Below are positions 1 through 4,970 of a DNA stretch of 5,072 nucleotides, one piece after another. The first letter of the stretch is position 1. Each line of letters begins with the position of its first letter. The stretch comes from Desulfobulbaceae bacterium. Its GTDB lineage: Bacteria > Desulfobacterota > Desulfobulbia > Desulfobulbales > Desulfobulbaceae. A model generated the notes under the pieces. The model saw only the letters and a list, made by a program, of their open reading frames with translations. It did not search any database and was not told where the DNA came from. A program made the translations under genes and the position numbers. The stretch lies in NCBI GenBank assembly GCA_030633145.1, contig DAOVTM010000316.1, positions 1 to 5,072 on the forward strand, read 5' to 3'.

Positions 1-1
1 A

Positions 2-607
2 TACGCCTTTGATACCATGGTCTACAAACGGTCCGAGATCGAGCGCATAACCCGCATGGCCTTTGAGGCCGCCCAGGTCCGCAACAAAAAGTGAACCTCA
101 GGGTACAATTCCAACGTATTGACCACCATGGTGCTGTGGCGTGAGGTGGTGATGGAGGTCGCTGCCGATTACCCGGGGGTGGAGCTTAACCATATCTATG
201 TTGATAACGCCACCATGCAGCTGGTACGCTGGCCCCAGCAGTTTGATGTCATGCTCTGCGGTAATATGTTTGGCGATATTATCTCGGATGAGGCAGCCAT
301 GCTCACCGGATCCATGGGGATGCTGGCCTCTGCCAGCCTGAACAGCGAAAACTTCGGCCTCTTTGAACCGGCTGGCGGCTCAGCCCCGGACATAGCCGGA
401 CAGGGCATTGCCAACCCCATTGCCCAGATCCTGTCCGCAGCCATGATGCTCCGCTACAGCCTGAACCTGGAAGCCGCAGCCGCTGCCATTGAAGATGCGG
501 TCGCAGCCACTCTGAATAAAGGGATCATGACCGGAGACATTGCCGTCTCTGGCAGCAAAACCGTCAATACCCGAGAGATGGGTGATGCCATTGCTGCGGC
601 CCTGTAG
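2..607 (+). pseudogene. leuB: leuB 3' part: 3-isopropylmalate dehydrogenase, interrupted by an in-frame TGA
   Basis: LeuB oxidises and decarboxylates 3-isopropylmalate with NAD+ in leucine biosynthesis (cytoplasmic, homodimer). The reading frame enters at the window's left edge with AFDTMVYKRSEIERI, which carries the family's catalytic Tyr (codon 23-25). It runs to Lys at 89-91, meets TGA at 92-94, and continues in the same frame from 95 to TAG at 605-607. Downstream are the metal-binding aspartate segments YVDNATMQL and MFGDIISDEAAM, the GSMGMLASASL and EPAGGSAPDIAG signatures, and a normal C-terminus ending EMGDAIAAAL. The stop replaces the Val/Leu of the usual K-V-T-S-V-D-K-A-N-V-L stretch. 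That stretch reads K-stop-T-S-G-Y-N-S-N-V-L here, so the catalytic Lys is Asn. The open remainder could start only at TTG 119 or ATG 128, neither with a convincing ribosome binding site, and would lack the N-terminal domain. Family identity is certain. Whether this is a true pseudogene or a local sequencing or assembly error cannot be decided here. Confidence 0.85.
86..124 (+). other. Lesion in leuB: stop codon, changed active-site codons and a small hairpin
   Basis: TGA at 92-94 is followed by Thr-Ser, then Gly-Tyr-Asn-Ser (101-112) where the family has Val-Asp-Lys-Ala/Ser, then a normal Asn-Val-Leu. The frame is the same on both sides, so this is either a set of substitutions or a pair of compensating indels. 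Bases 102-109 (GGTACAAT) pair with 118-124 (ATTGACC) apart from one bulged A at 105, leaving an 8-base loop at 110-117. Confidence 0.6.
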
Positions 608-663
608 CCTGGAAGACAGGATACAGATCAGCTCATTATTAACTGCTCACAGATAACTGAAAA

Positions 664-1584
664 ATGACCAGAAAAGAAAATATCCTCCTCCTTGCTACCC
701 AGGCATCTATACCCATGGCAGACAAGGTTGCGGCAGAGCTTGGCATCGTCTGCACCCCTATGGTGCGCAAGGTGTTTGCCGATGGCGAGGTGTATCAGGC
801 ATTCCCCTGTGACGTGTCCGGTCGAGACATCATTATCATTGCCGCAACCCACGACGATTCCGGGCAGCAGGAACTACTGGATCTCATTGCGGGCAGCAGG
901 TATTGGAATGCCAACACGGTCAACGTGGTAATACCCTATCTGGGCTATTCGACCATGGAGCGGACCAAGCCCGAGTCCGGCGAGATCCCCAAGGGCATCA
1001 CCCGTACCCGCCAGATATTCCGCACCCGGCCCGATTATGTGGTCTTTATTGATCTCCATTCGGAGGCTGTTCTCCACGCCCATGCCGGTGAGATCCGAAC
1101 CCGTCATATCTGGACAGAGGAGCCTGTAATCGACAAGATTCGGGAGATGGGAATAACAGACTATGTCCTGGTTTCCCCGGATTATGGATTTAGTAAACGG
1201 GTGGCTCGTCTTGCCGGAAAACTCGGCTGTCCTCATACTGCCGCCAATAAGGATCGTTACGATGTTGACAAGACCATCATCGGCCAGTTGTCCAGCGCGG
1301 TCAAGGATAAGACTGCGATTATCTGTGACGACATGATCCGTACCGGCGGCTCCATGCTGCACACCGCAGATCGCTGCTACGAGGCAGGAGCTGTAGAGGT
1401 GATGATCATGGCTACCCACCTGGTTCTGGCTGGCAATGCCCGGGAACGGTTCCGTGAAAAGGGAATTGAACGGATCATTGGCGCAGATACCTTTCCAGGG
1501 GTGAAAAGTGATGATCTGCTGGAGGTGTATTCGGTTGCGCCGTTGATCAGCAGTGAGTTGATCCGTTCTTTACGAATAGTATGA
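664..1584 (+). CDS. Divergent ribose-phosphate pyrophosphokinase (PRPP synthetase-like), 306 aa
   Basis: Probable cytoplasmic PRPP synthetase (ribose 5-phosphate + ATP to PRPP + AMP), or a phosphoribosyltransferase-fold relative. Shared with the family: FADGEV (38-43, usually FSDGE), PYLGY (91-95, usually PYFGY), DLHSE with His132, SPDYG (171-175), the PRPP-binding loop CDDMIRTGGS (221-230), ATH (250-252), GNA (257-259), ADTFP (274-278) and a C-terminal VAPLISSELIRSL like the SVAPL...AEAI end of classical enzymes. Length is near the usual 310-320. Unusual: the ATP-site ARQDR is replaced by STMER (96-100), followed by PESGEIPKGITRT, and the flexible-loop KRRP is replaced by NKDRYD (195-200). 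This points to a divergent subfamily with possibly altered nucleotide or allosteric behaviour. A TGA in frame at 658-660 makes ATG 664 the earliest start; its ribosome binding site is weak, and a later ATG exists at 715-717. The gene lies 56 bp after leuB and 43 bp before asd, probably in the same transcript. I am sure of the superfamily but less sure of the exact activity. Confidence 0.82.
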   Translation: MTRKENILLLATQASIPMADKVAAELGIVCTPMVRKVFADGEVYQAFPCDVSGRDIIIIAATHDDSGQQELLDLIAGSRYWNANTVNVVIPYLGYSTMERTKPESGEIPKGITRTRQIFRTRPDYVVFIDLHSEAVLHAHAGEIRTRHIWTEEPVIDKIREMGITDYVLVSPDYGFSKRVARLAGKLGCPHTAANKDRYDVDKTIIGQLSSAVKDKTAIICDDMIRTGGSMLHTADRCYEAGAVEVMIMATHLVLAGNARERFREKGIERIIGADTFPGVKSDDLLEVYSVAPLISSELIRSLRIV

Positions 1585-1614
1585 AAATCAGGTTGAAGTA
1601 CCTTCTACCTAATC

Positions 1615-1627
1615 AGAGGATATTATA
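1615..1627 (+). promoter_or_regulatory. Ribosome binding site of asd
   Basis: AGAGGA at 1615-1620 lies 7 bases before ATG 1628. It fixes the asd start and contrasts with the poor site in front of the PRPP synthetase-like gene. Confidence 0.75.
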
Positions 1628-2743
1628 ATGAAAAAAGTAGGCATAATCGGTTGGCGCGGCATGGTTGGTTCCGTACTCATGGATCGGATGCGTGAGGAAG
1701 ATGATTTTCAGGGATTTGAACCCCTGTTTTTTTCCACCTCCCAGGCTGGGCAGGACGGGCCAGAGGTAAATGGCACCAGCTATCAGCTGCTGGATGGACT
1801 GGATGCTTCCCTGATGCTGGATTTGGATGTGATTCTCTCCTGCCAGGGGGGCGGATTTACTTCTGAGATCTATCCACAGCTGCGGGACAATGGCTGGCAT
1901 GGTTACTGGATTGATGCGGCCTCCACCCTGCGCATGGAGTCGGATGCCCTCATTGTCCTGGATCCAGTCAACCGGAACATTATTGAGCAGGGATTGAGCA
2001 GCGGCATCAAGAACTATATCGGCGGCAACTGTACGGTTTCCCTGATGCTGATGGCTCTGGCCGGACTGTTTGAGAAGGGCTGGGTGGAGTGGGTGAGCAG
2101 CCAGACCTACCAGGCTGCCTCCGGTGCCGGTGCCAAGTACATGATTGAGCTGATTGAGCAGATGCGGCTGGTAGGTGAGAACTGCCAGAATCTGCTGGAT
2201 GACAACGAGCATATCCTTGCCATTGACAAGAATGTGACCGACACCATCCGCAGCCATCGTTTTCTCACCAATCAGTTTGGGGTTCCCCTGGCAGCCAGCC
2301 TTATTCCCTGGATTGACAGAGCCATGGAAAACGGCCAGACCCGGGAGGAGTGGAAGGGGATCAGCGAGACCAATAAGATCCTGGGCCGGGAAGACAACCC
2401 GATCCCCATTGACGGCTGTTGTGTGCGGATAGGCTCCATGCGTTGCCATTCACAGGCCTTTACCATCAAGTTGAATCAGGATATCCCGCTTGCTGATATT
2501 GAGGCGGCCATTGCAGAGCAGAACAAGTGGGCGTATCTGGTCGCTAATAACAAGGAGGCTACGATAAACGAGCTGACTCCTGCCAGGGTGACAGGAACGC
2601 TGGACATACCAGTGGGTCGTGTCCGCAAGATGAACCTGGGCGATGAATACCTGAGCGCATTCAGTGTTGGCGATCAGCTCCTCTGGGGAGCTGCCGAGCC
2701 GGTACGCAGGATGCTGAAGATTGTGCTGGAATATATTGACTGA
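1628..2743 (+). CDS. asd: Aspartate-semialdehyde dehydrogenase
   Basis: Catalyses NADPH-dependent conversion of L-aspartyl-4-phosphate to aspartate semialdehyde, the branch point to lysine/diaminopimelate, threonine and methionine; it acts as a cytoplasmic dimer. At 371 aa it matches the proteobacterial E. coli-type enzyme (367 aa) almost end to end. The N-terminal Rossmann NADP motif is VGIIGWRGMVGSVL (4-17). The catalytic Cys135 is in GGNCTVSLMLM, Gln162 in TYQAASGAG, Arg267 in CVRIGS, and the acid/base His274 in RCHSQAFTIKL. These four residues keep the same numbers as in the E. coli protein as I recall it. The C-terminus carries GDQLLWGAAEPVRRML. The start is supported by AGAGGA 7 bases upstream. 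It is the last gene of the leuB-PRPP synthetase-like-asd run. The neighbouring porin gene is convergent and a long palindrome fills the gap, so transcription probably ends there. Nothing suggests damage. Confidence 0.97.
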   Translation: MKKVGIIGWRGMVGSVLMDRMREEDDFQGFEPLFFSTSQAGQDGPEVNGTSYQLLDGLDASLMLDLDVILSCQGGGFTSEIYPQLRDNGWHGYWIDAASTLRMESDALIVLDPVNRNIIEQGLSSGIKNYIGGNCTVSLMLMALAGLFEKGWVEWVSSQTYQAASGAGAKYMIELIEQMRLVGENCQNLLDDNEHILAIDKNVTDTIRSHRFLTNQFGVPLAASLIPWIDRAMENGQTREEWKGISETNKILGREDNPIPIDGCCVRIGSMRCHSQAFTIKLNQDIPLADIEAAIAEQNKWAYLVANNKEATINELTPARVTGTLDIPVGRVRKMNLGDEYLSAFSVGDQLLWGAAEPVRRMLKIVLEYID

Positions 2744-2749
2744 TTCAGG

Positions 2750-2779
2750 GTCAGAGTCTTTACTTACCTGACACTTTTT
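2750..2779 (+). terminator. Weak candidate terminator after asd
   Basis: GTCAG (2750-2754) pairs with CTGAC (2768-2772) around a 13-base loop, followed by a run of five T at 2775-2779. It begins 7 bases after the asd stop. The stem is short, so it is only a candidate. The same bases form the left outer arm of the larger palindrome, whose mirror arm also ends in a T run when read on the - strand. Confidence 0.35.
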
Positions 2780-2796
2780 GGGATAATCTAACCGTA

Positions 2797-2860
2797 ATGG
2801 TGCGTACAGCGCACCCTACCGGAATGCTAAGAAAACAGTAGGGTGAGCTATGCGCACCAT
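2797..2860. repeat. Inverted pair of REP-like hairpins with GTAG feet
   Basis: In the left arm, GGTGCG (2799-2804) pairs with CGCACC (2810-2815) around 5 bases and is followed by CTAC (2816-2819). The right arm starts with GTAG (2838-2841) and has GGTG...CACC pairing. A GTAG tetranucleotide at the foot of a short hairpin, present as an inverted pair, is the hallmark of REP/BIME elements mobilised by RAYT (REP-associated tyrosine) transposases. The core resembles a GTAGGGTGCGC-type repeat that I remember as dispersed in many genomes; copy number here is unknown. Confidence 0.65.
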
Positions 2861-2948
2861 GCGATGTTGGCATGGTAAAAATGTCAGATAAGCGAAGACT
2901 TCGACTACTTTTGGCATGATATGAAGGATGGCCAGAAGTAAAAAAAAT

Positions 2949-4394
2949 TTAAAAGGTAAATGAGGTTTTCAGGGCAAAGAGATTCCAATGTTCCTCTTCA
3001 TTGTCGTCCATGCTTGATACACTCTCCAGTCCTTCAATGAAATGAACCTCCATCTTGACCAGCCAGTAATCATTAATATCAAACCTGCCAGCCAGGGTAA
3101 AGTCGTTGGTAAACTCTTCAGGATTACTTGAGTCATAGTCCTCTAAATGATGTTCTGAGTAAATTCCGGCAAATTCAAACCAGTTTGTAAAACGATAGGA
3201 GGCCATGCCATACCAGCCCACCTCAATGGAAGCATCGTGAACTGTGGAAAGAAAAGGGGATAAAGCAGTGCCGTTGAGACCTGCTAAATGGACATTTACA
3301 TCTATTTCAGAGCGCAGATACTCTGAGGTAAAGGTGAAATCAGACCAGGAATATTGGAGAGAAAAGACATCATGTTGCAGTGTGGAGAGGTTTGAAGTTA
3401 CCGAATAACTGGTGTTGCCAAAGGGTTCGCCAAAATCACGGCTGGCCACCCGATAGGTTTCCAGGCCGTTGATCTGCCAATGACTGTAAGCGAGAAGCAA
3501 TGAATCAATCCAAGACAATTCAAGGGGCAGTTCCCATTTCAGCTGTCCGGCAACAACATTGTCTGCGTCAGAGTCATCAATGGTTCTGTCGCTGTTTTCA
3601 AAGGCAAAGTCTTTAATTCTCTGATTATCTATCTGGCCGTATTGGGCGGAATAGGAAAAGCCGTACGGCAATTGGCCATACAGAGTAACTCCATTCAGGC
3701 CGACAAGAAAATGGCGCATGGCAGTATCGTAATAGACGCTGTTGGGGAGAAATACTGTTGTCCTGGCCGCATCAACATCCCGCACCTCATTATAGAGTCC
3801 ATAGGGTGTCTTAAGTTTACCGATGCGCAGTCCCAGCCAATCCTGCCATGAATAGTCACCAAAGGCCCAGTCAAGCCGAATATCATTATTACCGAACTCG
3901 CCAAAATCATAAGAAAAGAGCTGCAGCCCCATGCGAAGCTTGTCCGTGACATCGGCCTGTACGGTTAAACCTATCTCGTTAAATTCAAAGCTGCCGCCCT
4001 GGGTAGAAATATGCGCGTAATCATGTTCCGTACTTTTTAAATACCCCTGGGAGATGAAGCCATGGATTGCAATTTTATCAAACAGGCTGTCCCCATAATC
4101 CGCAGGCGATGTGTCTGCCCATTCCTGGGGTTCCATGTCCTGTGATTCGGATTCCAGCATCTCTGTTCCAGGCTTGCCTGATTGTATCTCGGTGAGTTCC
4201 TGCCGTAGTTCTGAAATAACATTGTCTTGTTCCTTCTTGGACTGCTGCAGTTCCAGAATCATCTGATACATTTCTTCTTTGCTTATATCATCAGCCTGGC
4301 TGCCCATTGACGGGACAGCCGGGGTGAGAGTCAGTATGGCGCAGATAATTGCCATGCTGATCGTATGTTTGCGAGCTGACACTGAATTCATCAT
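2949..4394 (-). CDS. Outer-membrane porin with N-terminal coiled coil
   Basis: A predicted outer-membrane beta-barrel of 481 aa. It has a Sec signal peptide (basic SARKH, then the hydrophobic stretch ISMAIICAILTL, with cleavage probably near Ser-Gln-Ala). A charged alpha-helical, coiled-coil-like segment follows at about residues 38-75 (EEMYQMILELQQ...ELRQELTEIQ), as in trimeric porins whose N-terminus forms a periplasmic stalk. From about residue 105 there are alternating amphipathic strands: IAIHGFISQGYLKS, GSFEFNEIGLTVQADVTDKLRMGLQLF, WLGLRIGKLKTPYGLYNEVRD. The last residues TSFTF end in Phe, the BAM recognition signal. The pattern resembles a widespread uncharacterised porin family often found beside small PstS-like proteins (from memory). 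The substrate is unknown; an oxyanion such as phosphate is inferred from the neighbour only. The start is ATG 4394 (ATG 4391 also possible), because AAGGTG at 4406-4401 sits 6 bases upstream. A longer GTG start at 4403 would lie inside that ribosome binding site. The gene lies 76 bp downstream of the PstS-like gene, same strand. Confidence 0.85.
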   Translation of the reverse strand: MMNSVSARKHTISMAIICAILTLTPAVPSMGSQADDISKEEMYQMILELQQSKKEQDNVISELRQELTEIQSGKPGTEMLESESQDMEPQEWADTSPADYGDSLFDKIAIHGFISQGYLKSTEHDYAHISTQGGSFEFNEIGLTVQADVTDKLRMGLQLFSYDFGEFGNNDIRLDWAFGDYSWQDWLGLRIGKLKTPYGLYNEVRDVDAARTTVFLPNSVYYDTAMRHFLVGLNGVTLYGQLPYGFSYSAQYGQIDNQRIKDFAFENSDRTIDDSDADNVVAGQLKWELPLELSWIDSLLLAYSHWQINGLETYRVASRDFGEPFGNTSYSVTSNLSTLQHDVFSLQYSWSDFTFTSEYLRSEIDVNVHLAGLNGTALSPFLSTVHDASIEVGWYGMASYRFTNWFEFAGIYSEHHLEDYDSSNPEEFTNDFTLAGRFDINDYWLVKMEVHFIEGLESVSSMDDNEEEHWNLFALKTSFTF

Positions 4395-4400
4395 GATATA

Positions 4401-4406
4401 CACCTT
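4401..4406 (-). promoter_or_regulatory. Ribosome binding site that decides the porin start
   Basis: Read on the - strand, AAGGTG precedes ATG 4394 by 6 bases and ATG 4391 by 9. The in-frame GTG at 4403-4401 overlaps it and so is not the likely start. Confidence 0.55.
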
Positions 4407-4438
4407 ATAATGGTATGAAAGGGTAATTCAAAAAGGAT

Positions 4439-4468
4439 TGTATAGAGAAAATAAAAGATCAATCGCAA
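4439..4468 (-). promoter_or_regulatory. Candidate promoter for separate porin expression
   Basis: On the - strand, TTGCGA (4468-4463) and TATACA (4444-4439) are separated by 18 bases in an AT-rich gap, about 45 bases before the porin start. The match to sigma-70 consensus is partial and AT-rich DNA gives such hits by chance. If real, the porin could be made independently of the PstS-like gene. Confidence 0.25.
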
Positions 4469-4470
4469 GT

Positions 4471-4902
4471 TTACTGAACTGAAATGATTTTCAGTTTTTT
4501 CTGTTTCGCAGGTGGAACACTGACATATCCCATTGCGCCGGGAGTTTGCGCCACCCAGGAAAGCATGGCTGCATCATCCTGGAGAATTCTTGGCGGCTTA
4601 CCCCTGCCGGAAAAAATCATTTTTTTATAATACAGTTTGAACTGGGAAGGTGTTTTTTTGATAAACTTTCGCAGGAACTCCGTATGAATGTCTGTTTTTT
4701 TTTGAATAGCAATTGTGACTACCCCTCCGGCAAGATTCTTTTTCTTGCGCAGAAAGATCTGTTTTAAATCGTAGGCACTGATAACGCTTTCTTGAACACC
4801 GGAATTGGCCACTATGATAATTTCAGCAATGGCAGGATTCATGGGATATCCCATGAACAGCACAACAGTTGCAAGCAGTGAATTTTTCCATTTTATCGCC
4901 AT
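4471..4902 (-). CDS. Short PstS-like periplasmic substrate-binding protein, 143 aa
   Basis: Resembles the small single-domain relatives of the phosphate-binding protein PstS (PBP-like fold). A Sec signal peptide (MAIKWKNSLL, hydrophobic core, then NPAIA) is cleaved probably after Ala26 to give a periplasmic protein of about 117 aa. Family features: mature start EIIIVANSG, DLKQIFLRKKK (45-55) like the family's D-IFLGK motif, FLRKFIKKTPSQFKLYYKKMIF, FSGRGKPPRILQDDAAM (97-113), and PGAMGYV (121-127) near the C-terminus. Full PstS has two lobes and over 300 residues, so ligand capture must differ; the ligand is not shown by the sequence. The start at 4902 has a textbook site AAGGAGG (4916-4910) 7 bases upstream. 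The open frame continues in phase to 5040, but that extension is translated repeat DNA and is not part of the gene. The first 10 bases overlap a candidate leader ORF. The porin follows, probably in the same transcript. The coding region holds A9 and A7 runs on its sense strand. Confidence 0.8.
   Translation of the reverse strand: MAIKWKNSLLATVVLFMGYPMNPAIAEIIIVANSGVQESVISAYDLKQIFLRKKKNLAGGVVTIAIQKKTDIHTEFLRKFIKKTPSQFKLYYKKMIFSGRGKPPRILQDDAAMLSWVAQTPGAMGYVSVPPAKQKKLKIISVQ
4478..4495. other. Perfect 7-bp stem-loop at the end of the PstS-like gene
   Basis: ACTGAAA (4478-4484) pairs with TTTCAGT (4489-4495) around TGAT, overlapping the last codons of the PstS-like gene. On the - strand no T run follows, so it is not a terminator for the operon; it might mark an mRNA processing or stability point between the two genes. 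On the + strand it is followed by T residues but no gene reads into it. Confidence 0.35.
4838..4857. repeat. Perfect 20-bp palindrome inside the signal-peptide codons
   Basis: TTCATGGGAT followed by ATCCCATGAA is its own reverse complement with no spacer. It encodes MGYPMN of the signal peptide, and the same six residues on the opposite strand. It may be a binding site for a dimeric protein, or chance. Confidence 0.6.
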
Positions 4903-4955
4903 GACAACTCCTCCTTGTGCTCGTAATTGTTGGCTACCAACTTTAGCCGGGACAT
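4893..4955 (-). CDS. Candidate 20-codon leader ORF coupled to the PstS-like gene
   Basis: A short ORF on the - strand starts ATG at 4955-4953 (MSRLKLVANN), ends SWR and stops TAA at 4895-4893. In front of it is GAGGAGG (4969-4963) with a 7-base spacer, as good a ribosome binding site as any in the window. It ends 10 bases inside the PstS-like gene in another frame. The AAGGAGG site of that gene lies within its Lys-Glu-Glu codons, the layout expected for translational coupling. The peptide is charged, has no signal peptide or membrane segment, and has no run of one amino acid that would suggest attenuation. I do not recognise a family. It could be a real small protein, a leader whose translation sets PstS-like output, or a chance frame; the ribosome binding site quality favours translation. 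Confidence 0.45.
   Translation of the reverse strand: MSRLKLVANNYEHKEELSWR
4910..4916 (-). promoter_or_regulatory. Ribosome binding site deciding the PstS-like start
   Basis: AAGGAGG read on the - strand, 7 bases before ATG 4902. It selects this start over the longer in-phase frame that reaches 5040. It lies inside the candidate leader ORF. Confidence 0.8.
4929..4948 (-). promoter_or_regulatory. Two mutually exclusive small hairpins in the leader
   Basis: Within the candidate leader ORF, GTTGG/CCAAC (4929-4941, 3-base loop) and GGCTA/TAGCC (4932-4948, 7-base loop) share bases and cannot form together. Both are only 5 bp. They could switch under ribosome passage, but may be fortuitous. Confidence 0.2.
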
Positions 4956-4962
4956 TTTTTAA

Positions 4963-4969
4963 CCTCCTC
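4963..4969 (-). promoter_or_regulatory. Ribosome binding site of the candidate leader ORF
   Basis: GAGGAGG on the - strand, 7 bases before ATG 4955. It begins within about two bases of the edge of the multi-hairpin repeat, leaving no room for a promoter between repeat and leader. Confidence 0.5.
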
Positions 4970-4970
4970 T

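Larger units (their letters stand above)
2750..2905. repeat. 156-bp imperfect palindrome between convergent genes (MITE/BIME-like)
   Basis: Outer arms 2750-2779 and 2877-2905 are complementary over about 29 positions, with five mismatches (all transition-type) and one gap. Inner arms 2797-2819 and 2838-2860 are complementary at 20 of 23 positions. The central loop is 2820-2837. The bases between outer and inner arms pair only partly. The whole element could fold into one long hairpin on either strand. I found no clear target-site duplication at its ends. It fills most of the 205-bp gap between asd and the porin; the remaining 2906-2948 is AT-rich, with an A8 run just after the porin stop and nothing else recognisable. 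Confidence 0.8.

Noticed and set aside
92..124. TGA in leuB as a selenocysteine codon with a downstream hairpin
   Set aside because: The position normally holds Val/Leu, LeuB is not a selenoprotein family, the hairpin loop lacks a G at its first positions, and the neighbouring catalytic Lys is also lost.
608..620. CCTG/CAGG hairpin after leuB as a terminator
   Set aside because: Only 4 bp and no T run; the genes on both sides are co-directional and closely spaced.
874..1419. 181-codon open frame on the - strand
   Set aside because: Antisense shadow of the PRPP synthetase-like gene, with no family features of its own.
1613..2449. 278-codon open frame on the - strand
   Set aside because: It lies wholly opposite asd, whose catalytic residues and length are fully conserved; no recognisable domain in the antisense product.
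3642..3952. Short open frames on both strands inside the porin gene
   Set aside because: They are out-of-frame shadows without RBS or recognisable domains.
4395..4403. GTG start giving a porin three residues longer
   Set aside because: The GTG overlaps the only plausible RBS; ATG 4394 or 4391 is better spaced.
4903..4970. Riboswitch upstream of the PstS-like gene
   Set aside because: The region has short hairpins and a CCGGCTAA-like string, but does not match any riboswitch consensus I know, and is too short.
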